Assembly (NCBI GenBank): GCA_002385885.1
Contig: DGEI01000030.1
Coordinates: forward strand, 1-38,941
From: Firmicutes bacterium UBA3930
GTDB taxonomy: Bacteria > Bacillota > Clostridia > Caldicoprobacterales > Caldicoprobacteraceae
Length of the DNA stretch: 38,941 bases
Reading direction: 5' to 3'
Each line of letters starts with the position of its first letter. Position 1 is the first letter of the stretch. Positions 24,999 through 33,464 of the stretch are shown one piece after another. The translations under genes were made by a program, and so were the position numbers. The notes under the pieces were generated by a model that saw nothing but the letters and a program-made list of their open reading frames with translations, was not told the origin of the DNA and did not search any database.

Positions 24999-25376
24999 GT
25001 GGGTAATGATGCGAATATTGATATTTGCGGAGATTACGCGGTTCATGAAGATACCTTGGAGAATATCAGGACAAACATGGTGAAGGACCAGGCTGTCAAT
25101 GATCTGGCCGAGTTTTTCAGACTATTTGGTGATGCAACGCGTTTAAAGATACTTCATGCCCTGTCTATATCCGAAATGTGTGTATGTGACATATCGGAGT
25201 TTCTGGGCATGAGCCAGTCAGCAGTATCTCATCAGCTTAAGGTGTTAAGACAATGCCGGCTGGTTAAGTATCGGAGGGAAGGAAGGAATGTGTTTTACTC
25301 TCTTGACGACGAGCATATACAACAGATTATTTATACTGGTTTGGAGCACATGCTGGAAAAGCAAACAGGCGGTTAA
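24999..25376 (+). CDS. ArsR/SmtB-family metal-responsive repressor (CadC-like)
   Basis: A winged-helix repressor released from DNA by metal ions. It carries the CadC-type cysteine pair MCVCD (Cys61, Cys63) in the alpha-3 region plus Cys10 near the N-terminus, and also a complete alpha-5 zinc site of the form DxHx10HxxE (Asp104, His106, His117, Glu120). The recognition helix is SQSAVSHQLKVLR. The frame is open from ATG 24957, but that codon lies in the operator and has no ribosome site; GTG 24999 follows TTGGAGG at proper spacing, giving 125 residues. It is followed 24 bases later by the P-type ATPase gene, its likely target. Confidence 0.88.
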   Translation: MGNDANIDICGDYAVHEDTLENIRTNMVKDQAVNDLAEFFRLFGDATRLKILHALSISEMCVCDISEFLGMSQSAVSHQLKVLRQCRLVKYRREGRNVFYSLDDEHIQQIIYTGLEHMLEKQTGG

Positions 25377-25400
25377 TAGAGTTATGTAAGGAGGGTTTTT

Positions 25401-27365
25401 GTGAGGTTATTTTTTAGCCGGAGAAAGAGTGTTAACAGCACTGACGGCTGCATTGCCTGCAGCTGCTGCAGTGATTATCATCCCACAGATACAATAGATG
25501 AGAATACAAAGATAAAGGCTTTTGAAATACTGGATCTTATATCAGGAACTATTATCCTGATAATGCCCATAGTTTTTACATTCCCGTCTGGTTTTGAGAG
25601 AGCTTTGTATTTGATATCCTATTTGCTTATAGGCAGGAATATTGTACTAAATGCTGTTAAGAATACGATAAAGGGAAAGGTGTTTGACGAAAACTTTCTG
25701 ATGACAATTGCGACGATAGGCGCTTTTGCTATAGGAGAGTTTACTGAGGCTGTAGCTGTTATGCTGTTCTACCGGGTCGGGGAATGGCTTCAGGATAGCA
25801 TTGTGGATAGGTCAAAAAGGTCTATTGCACAGCTGATGAATATCAGGCCGGATTATGCAAATCTGGTTATTGGAGAGAACATTGAAAAAGTACATCCTTC
25901 TGATGTAGCTGTTGGTGATGTTATTGCAGTTAAGCCCGGTGAGAAGGTCCCCCTTGACGGTGTTGTGGTACGGGGGAAATCAAATATGGATACTTCGGCT
26001 TTGACTGGCGAGCATATTCCCAGGGAGGCAGCTGAGGGAGAACAGGTGTTGGCCGGATTTGTCAATCAAACCGGATTGATATATATTGAGACAACCAAAG
26101 ATTTTGACAATTCCACGGTATCAAAAATACTGGAACTTATGGAAAATTCAAAGAGCAGAAAAGCACCTACCGAGAAATTCATAACAAAGTTTGCAAGGTA
26201 CTATACCCCTGGAGTAGTTATAGCTGCTGTACTGATTGCAGCAGTACCGCCAATAATCTGGCATCAACCTTTTGAGGATTGGCTTTACAGGGCTTTGGTA
26301 TTCCTGGTAATATCATGTCCCTGTGCTCTGATGATATCCATCCCGGTAAGCTTTTTTGGAGGATTGGGCGGTGCATCCAGAAGAGGTATACTGATAAAGG
26401 GCGGCCAGTATCTGGAAGCTTTGAGTAATATTGATACCGTTGTGTTCGATAAGACGGGCACCCTTACAAAAGGCAGCTTTGAGGTTACAAGTATTGTTCC
26501 GGCGGGCGCAATAACCCGGGAAGAACTTCTTGAGTTTGCTGCTTTGGCAGAAAGCGGGTCCAACCATCCTATTGCAGTATCCATATTGAATGCTTTTGGA
26601 AAGCCGATTAAGAGGGAAATGGTTGATGATTACAGTGAAATACCGGGATATGGTGTAAAAGCCAGGGTTAAAGGCAGAGAAGTATTGGTAGGAAATGTAA
26701 AACTACTCCGTGAATACAAAGTTGATTGCAGTGAGATTGATTCTGCAGGAACCGTTGTTTATGCAGCGCTGGACGGCAGATTTGCAGGTTATTTCATCAT
26801 AGCTGATGAGCCCAGAGAGGATTCTGCCGATGCTGTCAAAGGTTTGAAGAGTGCCGGTGTTAAAAGAACGGTGGTCCTAACGGGTGATAACCGGAGGATA
26901 GGCGATGCGGTTGGACGCAGTCTCGGCATTGATGAGGTGTATGCAGAACTTCTTCCGCACCACAAGGTCGAAAAAGTGGACATGATAGAGAAAAGCAAGG
27001 TCAGTAAAAAGGGTAAAGTGGTATTTGTCGGAGACGGCATAAATGATGCGCCGGTTCTTGCCAGGGCTGACATTGGTGTGGCAATGGGCGGAATTGGGTC
27101 GGATGCAGCTATTGAAGCAGCTGACGTGGTATTGATGACCGATCAGCCCTCAAAACTTGTAGATGCCGTGGAAATCGCCAATAGCACCAAGCGTATTGTG
27201 TGGCAGAATATTGCTATGGCACTGGGAATAAAAGGCTTGGTACTGCTTCTGGGGGCGTCGGGTATGGCAGCCATGTGGGAAGCTGTGTTTGCCGATGTGG
27301 GTGTCGCCGTTCTGTCGGTACTTAATGCCATGAGAATCATAAAAAAGCGAAGGATCCATGAGTAG
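25401..27365 (+). CDS. CPx-type heavy-metal P-type ATPase (CadA/ZntA-like)
   Basis: An ATP-driven exporter of soft divalent metals such as Zn, Cd or Pb, in the cell membrane. It has the SCPCAL channel motif (Cys306, Cys308), phosphorylation site DKTGT (Asp350), the phosphatase TGEHIP motif, the SNHPIA motif and hinge GDGINDAPVL. Unlike CadA it has no N-terminal HMA domain. Instead a short Cys-rich head (Cys17, Cys20, Cys22, Cys23) precedes the first helix; at 654 residues the protein is correspondingly shorter than CadA. The start is GTG 25401 after AAGGAGGG. It is co-transcribed with the upstream repressor, which fits metal-induced efflux. The exact metal is not certain. Confidence 0.92.
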   Translation: MRLFFSRRKSVNSTDGCIACSCCSDYHPTDTIDENTKIKAFEILDLISGTIILIMPIVFTFPSGFERALYLISYLLIGRNIVLNAVKNTIKGKVFDENFLMTIATIGAFAIGEFTEAVAVMLFYRVGEWLQDSIVDRSKRSIAQLMNIRPDYANLVIGENIEKVHPSDVAVGDVIAVKPGEKVPLDGVVVRGKSNMDTSALTGEHIPREAAEGEQVLAGFVNQTGLIYIETTKDFDNSTVSKILELMENSKSRKAPTEKFITKFARYYTPGVVIAAVLIAAVPPIIWHQPFEDWLYRALVFLVISCPCALMISIPVSFFGGLGGASRRGILIKGGQYLEALSNIDTVVFDKTGTLTKGSFEVTSIVPAGAITREELLEFAALAESGSNHPIAVSILNAFGKPIKREMVDDYSEIPGYGVKARVKGREVLVGNVKLLREYKVDCSEIDSAGTVVYAALDGRFAGYFIIADEPREDSADAVKGLKSAGVKRTVVLTGDNRRIGDAVGRSLGIDEVYAELLPHHKVEKVDMIEKSKVSKKGKVVFVGDGINDAPVLARADIGVAMGGIGSDAAIEAADVVLMTDQPSKLVDAVEIANSTKRIVWQNIAMALGIKGLVLLLGASGMAAMWEAVFADVGVAVLSVLNAMRIIKKRRIHE

Positions 27366-27414
27366 CTGCACCTGGCGCCGGCCGTACGGCTCGCCCTTGG
27401 ACAGCATTTATGAT

Positions 27415-27462
27415 AAAATAAGGGAAAAGAGGTTTGTTTATTACCGTCTTTTCCCTTATTTT
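27415..27462. terminator. Bidirectional terminator, 16-bp perfect stem
   Basis: AAAATAAGGGAAAAGA (27415-27430) pairs perfectly with 27447-27462 around a 16-base loop. It lies 50 bases past the ATPase stop and 68 bases before the end of the convergent NDH-2 gene. Confidence 0.85.
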
Positions 27463-27529
27463 CTTAATCCTTTAACACTATAAATTAACGCATTCCCAGT
27501 GCAGCCTTTATATTACACGTATCAGGCAA

Positions 27530-29329
27530 TTACCACTGCCATCCCCTGAACAGATGGAAACTCCGGTTCTTCTGGAAGTATCTCAACTGATTTCTGAGGA
27601 AGGGAATCAGGTAATAGTCTACTCCCAGGGTCCTTCCTGCGCCTGCAAGCATTGCAATTGATGCAGCTATATACCATAGATCGGGCAGCCCGGTATTAGT
27701 CGCAGGCAGGCCGGTGGAAAGCATAAAATTAATGTTCATTCCAATGGATACAAGAGCAGCAATGAAAGTAAATATTCCGAATATAAAGGCCAAGCCCAGT
27801 CCAATTTCGGTTATTGTAATTAATTTCTGAAACAACAGTGAATTTGGATAGATAATGTTTTCCACTATCCAGGCATACCATTTAGGCGTATTTTCGCCGA
27901 CAAGGCTGATTAACGATGCTGATGAAGTGGCATCGACAGCGCCTCCAGGCCCAAACATTTTCCAATCACCAAACCAGCCGTCCTGTATTTTTTGGAGACC
28001 TGAGGCAAGCCACATGATTCCCAGCCAGATTCTAAGCGGAACCAGCCAGAATGTGAAATTTCTGCGTTTTATATGGCCTATCACCGTTTCAATAAACCCG
28101 TTGTATGTTCTGTCTTTGTACAGGAACTGATGGCAGATATAATCCCATATAAGTTCAAGTCCGCCTATACCAAAGAGATAATGCATATTAACCAAATGCT
28201 TCATGATGGTAGCAGGTATACCGGTCAGCCTAGGCAGTCCTTTGATCTGCGCAACTGAAAAGAAAGAACCTACCGATATCATAACACCGTGAAGCTTAGG
28301 CTTAAACTCAGACATTTTGCCGCCCGATATTTCAGCAGCAATGTTTTTTGCAGCGCAATTACCTGATTGAAGAGCTGATTCTACCAATGCCGGCAGCACC
28401 TCTCCGTTTTCGGTAAATTCCATAATGTCACCTATTGCATATACATTGGGATGTTCTGCAGTTTGAAGATATTTATTTACAACTATGCGGTTCCTTTTCC
28501 CCAGGGTAATACCAAACTGCTTAACGAGTTCTTTTGCCTGAACGCCTCCGGTCCAGATAAGCGTTTGAGTCGGAATGCTGTCCCCTGATTCTATAGAAAT
28601 ACTGTCGGGAAACACCTGGGTAATAGGTGTATTGGTGTATACTTCTACCCCGTGTTTCTTTAAAAAGGCCTCAATTTTATCCGACAGTTTATGATCAAGT
28701 ATGGGACAAAGCGTCGGCAATGCCTCTATGACAGCAAGACGGATTTCTTCCTTAGGGATTTTAAACTGACGGGACAATGCAGCGGTCCATTCCATAAGTT
28801 CGCCTACCATCTCAACTCCGGTAAATCCGCCCCCTCCAACCACAAAGGTAAGCATTTCACTTCGTTTGCGTGGATCCTTTTCATTGGCTGCAAGCTGGAA
28901 CATACGAAGGATATGATCATGAATTTTTTGAGCATCCTCCAGGGACCACAATGTAAAGGCATGTTCTTTCATTCCTGGAATCCCAAAACAGGCAGGTTCG
29001 CTTCCGGCTGCCAGTATCAGATAATCAAAGCTGTATTCACGATCGGCAGAAAACAACTTTCTTTTCTCAAGATCAACCCTGTTTATTCTGTCGTGTACAA
29101 ATCTTACATTTGTATATTGCAAAACATGTTCAATTGCTACCTTTACCCCATTTGGCCCAATCCGGTGGCCGGCTACCTGGTGCAGTTCGGTAAGAAGCGT
29201 GTGGTAGTGATTCTGATCTACAAGTGTGATTTCAACGTCATTGCGTTTTCTTAACAGTCTATGGAGGGTTTTTGCAGCTTCTATTCCTCCATACCCTGCC
29301 CCTAATATTATTACTTGTTTAGCAGGCAT
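27530..29329 (-). CDS. ndh2: Type II NADH dehydrogenase fused to a DoxX-like membrane domain
   Basis: Residues ~1-410 form a type II NADH:quinone oxidoreductase: FAD-binding GAGYGG (Gly10-Gly15), the second Rossmann motif VVGGGGFTGVEMVGEL, and NVYAIGDIMEF near residue 300. Residues ~427-580 form an integral domain of about four hydrophobic spans like DoxX (LRIWLGIMWLASGLQKIQDG, then TEIGLGLAFIFGIFTF). At 599 residues it is about 200 longer than ordinary NDH-2, explained by this fusion. It would oxidise NADH and reduce a membrane quinone without pumping protons. It is divergent from the FMN-lipoprotein/ApbE genes, which points to electron export. The start ATG follows GGAGGA. Confidence 0.9.
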   Translation of the reverse strand: MPAKQVIILGAGYGGIEAAKTLHRLLRKRNDVEITLVDQNHYHTLLTELHQVAGHRIGPNGVKVAIEHVLQYTNVRFVHDRINRVDLEKRKLFSADREYSFDYLILAAGSEPACFGIPGMKEHAFTLWSLEDAQKIHDHILRMFQLAANEKDPRKRSEMLTFVVGGGGFTGVEMVGELMEWTAALSRQFKIPKEEIRLAVIEALPTLCPILDHKLSDKIEAFLKKHGVEVYTNTPITQVFPDSISIESGDSIPTQTLIWTGGVQAKELVKQFGITLGKRNRIVVNKYLQTAEHPNVYAIGDIMEFTENGEVLPALVESALQSGNCAAKNIAAEISGGKMSEFKPKLHGVMISVGSFFSVAQIKGLPRLTGIPATIMKHLVNMHYLFGIGGLELIWDYICHQFLYKDRTYNGFIETVIGHIKRRNFTFWLVPLRIWLGIMWLASGLQKIQDGWFGDWKMFGPGGAVDATSSASLISLVGENTPKWYAWIVENIIYPNSLLFQKLITITEIGLGLAFIFGIFTFIAALVSIGMNINFMLSTGLPATNTGLPDLWYIAASIAMLAGAGRTLGVDYYLIPFLRNQLRYFQKNRSFHLFRGWQW

Positions 29330-29475
29330 TGATTTCTATCCTCCTTTGCATCATGCTAGCACTTATAGCACTTAACTTATTTTAGCATATGATTTTGGTG
29401 CGAAAAAGATATATATTTAACAAACATACTAATATATAAAGCAATATGCCGGCTATCAAAACATAATTTTATTTT

Positions 29476-29505
29476 TTGTTAGTTTGGAGCAATTTGTGGT
29501 TATAT
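29476..29505 (+). promoter_or_regulatory. Possible promoter for the FMN-lipoprotein gene
   Basis: TTGTTA (29476-29481) and TTATAT (29500-29505) are 18 bases apart. The match is moderate, and about 120 bases of leader follow. The leader contains a ribosome-site-like AGGGAGTG followed by a three-codon frame at 29544, of unknown meaning. Confidence 0.35.
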
Positions 29506-29627
29506 TATTCTTAACACTCAAAATAATAAGGGAGTGAATGAGGATGAACAGATAATATGTTTTTGATATCCTGGAAAAAACTACGATTATACATACAATG
29601 AAATAACAATAGAAGGAGGAATATTTA

Positions 29628-30080
29628 ATGAAAAAAGTATTAGGATTAATTTTGACAATGTTGCTGGTGGTTGCTGTAGTTACGGCCTGCGGCAGTACAA
29701 AGGATAATGATTCAAAGGATCAAGGCAAGACAAATGAGCCCGTTACCTATAAAGATGGGACATATCAAGCGGAGGATCCCGATTTTGATGATCGTGGATG
29801 GAAGGCTCAAATCCAAATTAAGGTTGAAGGCGGTAAAATAAAGGATGTTGTTTATGATGAGGTAAATCAGGAGGGCAAAAAGAAGAGCGAAGATGAGGAT
29901 TATCATAAAAATTACAAAGAGCAAAGGGATGTTGAACTTTTGGATGCATATGATAAACTGCAGAAGAGCCTTGTTGATAAGCAGAATCCCGATGCTGTTG
30001 ATACCTATACCGGCGCTACCAGCACAACAGCAAAGTTTAAAGCCCTGGCCAAAGAAGCTCTTAAAGATGCAAGTCAATAA
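29628..30080 (+). CDS. FMN-binding lipoprotein (PplA-like)
   Basis: A 150-residue exported electron carrier. A type II signal peptide ends in lipobox VTAC (Cys21), followed by a charged linker. The rest is an FMN-binding domain of the NqrC/RnfG kind: YKDGTYQAE, then a strand GGKIKDVVYDEVNQEG, and the flavinylation motif DTYTGATSTT near the C-terminus, in which Thr131 is the predicted site where ApbE attaches FMN through a phosphoester bond. The start ATG follows AGAAGGAGGA. PplA in Listeria has two such domains; this one has one. The ApbE gene follows directly, and the neighbourhood suggests it passes electrons to external acceptors. Confidence 0.9.
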   Translation: MKKVLGLILTMLLVVAVVTACGSTKDNDSKDQGKTNEPVTYKDGTYQAEDPDFDDRGWKAQIQIKVEGGKIKDVVYDEVNQEGKKKSEDEDYHKNYKEQRDVELLDAYDKLQKSLVDKQNPDAVDTYTGATSTTAKFKALAKEALKDASQ

Positions 30081-30101
30081 TTGACAATAGATTTTGTTCA
30101 G

Positions 30102-30121
30102 GACCTGTCGTAAGACAGGTC
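30102..30121 (+). terminator. Stem-loop between the FMN-lipoprotein and apbE genes
   Basis: GACCTGTC and GACAGGTC form an 8-bp perfect stem with a GTAA loop, starting 22 bases after the lipoprotein stop. No long T run follows, so it may be a partial terminator or a processing site that lowers apbE expression relative to the abundant lipoprotein. Confidence 0.5.
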
Positions 30122-30264
30122 TATTGCTTGGAATGAGATAATTTATTCCGTCGAATGCGTACGGCATGACTTTGCTAAGTTTATCCAACAGCTTGTCAGC
30201 AGATGTATCAAGTGGTATTATTAATTTGTGTTAATCTATATATGATAAAACCGGAGGGCTTTTT

Positions 30265-31329
30265 TTGAAAAGATATATTGCAAAAGCTTGTCCCATAACC
30301 ATATTGATCTGTTTATTATGTTTACTGGTGATGCAGGGGTGTACTGCTCCGGGAGAGGTAAAAGAGCATACCAGGAATTTATTGGCCCTCAACACATGGA
30401 TAAACATAAGGATATATGCGGGGCGGGAAGGCCCGGAGATTATCAACAGTGCCGTCCAAAGGCTTGAAGAGATTGAAAACCGTATGAGCGTTACAATTCA
30501 GGACAGTGATGTAAGCCGCATTAACAGCAATGCCGGTATACAACCCGTTAAAGTTCATGAAGATACATTTGAAGTTATAGAAAAGGCGTTGGAGTATGCC
30601 AGCTTATCCAATGGTGCATTTGATATTACCATATATCCAATTGTCCAATTGTGGGGAATTGGCTCGGATCATCCCAGGGTTCCCTCCGATGAAGAGATTA
30701 AAGAGAAGTTGAAATTAGTGGATTACCAGAAAGTTATGCTTAATAAGGATGAGGGTACGGTTTACCTGAAGGAGAAGGGCATGGGCATAGACCTGGGAGC
30801 TATTGCTAAAGGCTACGCTGCTGATGAAGTGGTAAGGGTGCTAAGCCAAGCGGGAGTAAAGCATGCCCTAATAAATATGGGGGGCAATGTAATTGTAATT
30901 GGCAGTAAACCAAACGGCCAGCCATGGAAAATAGGGATCCAGGATCCCAGGTCTGATGTTTTGCAGCAGCATATTGCCGTTGTGGAAACAGCAAATGAAA
31001 GCGTAGTCAGCTCGGGGGATTATGAGCGTTATATTGAAGATGTTTACAAAAAAACGGGCGTCAGATACCATCACATATTTGACCCGTCTACCGGGTATCC
31101 TGCCAATAAGGGACTTATGGCCGTTACGGTAGTTGCTGAAAAGTCAATAGATGCCGATGCTTTGTCTACTGTTGTTTTTGTAATGGGAGCAGATGAAGGG
31201 CTGGATATTATTGAACAAATGGAAAATGTCGAAGCCCTGGCCGTTACTATGGATAAGAAGATACATACAACAAAGGGTTTTGATAAGCGTTTATCAGTGA
31301 CAAATGAGGAGTATGAGATAATACCATGA
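30265..31329 (+). CDS. apbE: FAD:protein FMN transferase, lipoprotein (ApbE/FmnB)
   Basis: This enzyme transfers FMN from FAD to a threonine of target proteins on the outer face of the membrane. The N-terminus is a lipoprotein signal with lipobox MQGC (Cys26). ApbE landmarks are NRMSVTIQDSDVSRIN, the LWGIGSD segment, KGMGIDLGAIAKGYAAD, and the magnesium/FAD motif HHIFDPSTGYP followed by DADALSTVVFVMG. At 354 residues the length is normal. The start is TTG 30265 after GGAGG. Its most likely substrate is the FMN-binding lipoprotein encoded just upstream. The stop codon overlaps the next start (ATGA). Confidence 0.93.
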   Translation: MKRYIAKACPITILICLLCLLVMQGCTAPGEVKEHTRNLLALNTWINIRIYAGREGPEIINSAVQRLEEIENRMSVTIQDSDVSRINSNAGIQPVKVHEDTFEVIEKALEYASLSNGAFDITIYPIVQLWGIGSDHPRVPSDEEIKEKLKLVDYQKVMLNKDEGTVYLKEKGMGIDLGAIAKGYAADEVVRVLSQAGVKHALINMGGNVIVIGSKPNGQPWKIGIQDPRSDVLQQHIAVVETANESVVSSGDYERYIEDVYKKTGVRYHHIFDPSTGYPANKGLMAVTVVAEKSIDADALSTVVFVMGADEGLDIIEQMENVEALAVTMDKKIHTTKGFDKRLSVTNEEYEIIP

Positions 31330-31724
31330 AGATTTCGCTCAAAATTGGGGATGTTTTTGTATATGTCTTTGCTGTTGTATTAGTAATAGCCGGTATTACC
31401 GGTATGTACCTGATGGGTTTGAAGGATGACAGGCATAATGTGGTCATAGAAGTAGACAGGGAGACGAAATATTCCGTCGAAATATACGAGGGGATGGAAC
31501 CGGTTGAGCTTTATGTTGATGCTGGTGACGGGCGTTATAATAAAGTAGTTGTGATGAACGGAGAGGTCAAGATAGAAGAGGCTAATTGTCCCGACCGGCT
31601 TTGTGTAAAATCCGGGGCTATCCGTTTTTCCGGGCAGACCATAGTATGTTTGCCTCACAGGGTCGTTGTAAGGTTAACCGGCACTGGTGACAGTCAGTCT
31701 GATGTTGATGACATTGCGCATTAG
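31326..31724 (+). CDS. Membrane-anchored NusG domain II protein (EetA-like)
   Basis: A 132-residue protein with one N-terminal membrane helix (VFVYVFAVVLVIAGITGMYL) and an external NusG domain II-type domain. The conserved cysteine pattern is present: NCPDRLC (Cys88, Cys93) and IVCLPHR (Cys108). Such proteins are commonly annotated NusG_II and correspond to EetA of the Listeria electron-transfer locus. The start ATG overlaps the apbE stop by four bases. Its role is thought to be electron transfer to the outside together with EetB; the biochemical step is unproven. Confidence 0.85.
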   Translation: MKISLKIGDVFVYVFAVVLVIAGITGMYLMGLKDDRHNVVIEVDRETKYSVEIYEGMEPVELYVDAGDGRYNKVVVMNGEVKIEEANCPDRLCVKSGAIRFSGQTIVCLPHRVVVRLTGTGDSQSDVDDIAH

Positions 31725-31737
31725 GGAGATAGAAGGT

Positions 31738-32253
31738 ATGAACAGAATCAGAAGCATGGTTATACTTGGGCTGATTATTTCCCAGGCTTTGATCCTGCAC
31801 CTGCTGGAAGGATATATGCCGGTGCTGGCTCCGGGAATGAAGCTGGGACTGGCAAATATTATGACATTGGTAACACTGACGTTTTTTGGATTTAAAGAGG
31901 CTCTTATTGTCATTGCGATCCGCTCAATACTGGGTTCATTGCTTGCCGGCGGTGTTACCGCCATACTTTACAGTCTTGCCGGAGGGATTTTAAGCTGCCT
32001 GGTTATGGGATGTTTATATTATAAATTCCGTTCATATTTTAGCGTTATAGGTATCAGTACTGCCGGTGCGATATTTCATAATATCGGACAGCTTTCGGTA
32101 GCTTCATGGATGTTTGGCAGTGCCGGAATACTATTTTCCTACCTGCCTGTCCTAACCGTTGCAGCATTGGGCACGGGTTTTTTTGTTGGTCTGGCTTCCA
32201 ATTATATAATAAAATATCTTCAGCACAGGTGGTTTATTTGGGAAAGGGGATAA
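31738..32253 (+). CDS. Gx transporter family membrane protein (EetB-like)
   Basis: A 171-residue polytopic membrane protein with about five to six hydrophobic spans. The segment LAPGMKLGLANIMTLV and SLLAGGVTAILYSLAGGILS are conserved in the family variously annotated Gx transporter or heptaprenyl diphosphate synthase component I, which includes EetB of Listeria. The frame is open from 31687, but ATG 31738 follows GGGAGATAGAAGG and starts at the usual MNRIRSM. It lies 13 bases after the EetA-like gene and 4 bases before a polyprenyl synthase gene. The old annotation as a prenyl synthase subunit came from such linkage and is doubtful here. Confidence 0.87.
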   Translation: MNRIRSMVILGLIISQALILHLLEGYMPVLAPGMKLGLANIMTLVTLTFFGFKEALIVIAIRSILGSLLAGGVTAILYSLAGGILSCLVMGCLYYKFRSYFSVIGISTAGAIFHNIGQLSVASWMFGSAGILFSYLPVLTVAALGTGFFVGLASNYIIKYLQHRWFIWERG

Positions 32254-32257
32254 TCAA

Positions 32258-33250
32258 TTGTTCATAAAGGGCCATAAGAAGCAAGTAAACGGAAGCTATA
32301 GCGATATCATAGGTGATGATATAAACAAGGTGGAACAGTATATTAGGGAGAACCTGGTATCAAAGCAAAAAATACTTGAGTCAGTCCTGAAGGAGCTGGT
32401 TGAAGCCGGGGGTAAACGGCTGCGCCCTGCTTTGGTGCTGTTGTCAGGGAAATTTGGAAAGTATGATGCGAATAAGCTCATTCCTATGGCAGCTGCCATT
32501 GAGATTCTCCATACGGCCACCCTGGTTCATGATGATGTTATTGACGAGGCAAGAATAAGAAGGGGAATACCAACAGTACACACAAGATGGGGCAAGGATG
32601 TTGCCGTGTTTACCGGGGATTTTCTTTTCTCAAAAGCTTTTTTACTTCTTACCAGAAGCACTTCCTTTGAGAACATGCAGAACCTGTCCAAAGTGATAAA
32701 AGCCATCTGTGAAGGAGAGATCGGACAATATCAGGCCAGGTATAATAAACATGTTACTGTCAGGCAGTATTTAAAAAGGATTGGAAGGAAGACAGCACTG
32801 CTTTTTTCATTAAGCTGTTATATAGGGGCTCATGAGAGCGGATGCTCGCGCAGCATTATCCGGTTGTTGGGGAAGTTCGGCTTCAATTTTGGCATGGCTT
32901 TTCAGATTACAGATGATTTACTGGATTTTACAGGGGATCCGGCAAAGACCGGCAAGCCTGTCGGAAGAGATTTTGTCCAGGGAGTGTATACACTGCCCTT
33001 GATCTATACCCTGAATTCGCCTTTATATAAGGATGAGACAGAAAGCTTAATAGACAAACAGGAGTATGAACAACGGGATGTGGAGCGGGTGATCGAACTG
33101 GTACATTTAAGCGGTGGTATTGATTACAGTAAACAGTTGGCTTCGAAATATTTGAAGCGTGCCTATGACTGTATGCAGAAGCTTCCGTCAATTCCGGCAA
33201 GAATGGCTTTGGATGATCTTGTAAAAGGGCTTATTGGGCGTAATCATTGA
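32258..33250 (+). CDS. Polyprenyl diphosphate synthase (HepT/DmkB-like)
   Basis: A trans-prenyl chain-elongating synthase of 330 residues that would make the isoprenoid tail of a menaquinone or demethylmenaquinone. The first aspartate-rich motif is HDDVIDEARIRRG (Asp92, Asp93, Asp96) and the second is ITDDLLDFTG (Asp219, Asp220); GGKRLRPALVLLSG precedes the first. Chain length cannot be read reliably. The start TTG 32258 follows AAGGGGA. It closes the run of electron-transfer genes, in the same order logic as DmkB in Listeria, and suggests a dedicated quinone pool. Use in other isoprenoid routes is possible. Confidence 0.9.
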   Translation: MFIKGHKKQVNGSYSDIIGDDINKVEQYIRENLVSKQKILESVLKELVEAGGKRLRPALVLLSGKFGKYDANKLIPMAAAIEILHTATLVHDDVIDEARIRRGIPTVHTRWGKDVAVFTGDFLFSKAFLLLTRSTSFENMQNLSKVIKAICEGEIGQYQARYNKHVTVRQYLKRIGRKTALLFSLSCYIGAHESGCSRSIIRLLGKFGFNFGMAFQITDDLLDFTGDPAKTGKPVGRDFVQGVYTLPLIYTLNSPLYKDETESLIDKQEYEQRDVERVIELVHLSGGIDYSKQLASKYLKRAYDCMQKLPSIPARMALDDLVKGLIGRNH

Positions 33251-33402
33251 TGATATGCATTGAAACACCAAAAAATTGATTGCCGTCGTTATGATGTCCG
33301 GATAATTTTGGAATTGTATATACTGTTATAAACCTTTTTTCTACATGTTTATATACGATTTGATGGATGATTGTTTTGCCGGGATATTGCAAATATAGGC
33401 TG

Positions 33403-33431
33403 TTGGTGCTAAAATAGCTAAATAGTATAAT
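33403..33431 (+). promoter_or_regulatory. Sigma-A promoter for proS
   Basis: TTGGTG (33403-33408) and a consensus TATAAT (33426-33431) are 17 bases apart. The predicted transcript starts about 25 bases before the ATG, leaving no room for a T-box leader. Confidence 0.65.
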
Positions 33432-33464
33432 AAGTGTATGGGGTTTTTGAAAGGAGCTTTGGTA

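Noticed and set aside
28691..29254. 187-codon plus-strand frame opposite the NDH-2 gene
   Set aside because: Antisense to the FAD and NADH motifs of NDH-2; no ribosome site and no recognisable domain.
33251..33464. Possible T-box leader before proS
   Set aside because: No T-box consensus or antiterminator/terminator pair is visible, and a good promoter lies only about 35 bases before the start codon.
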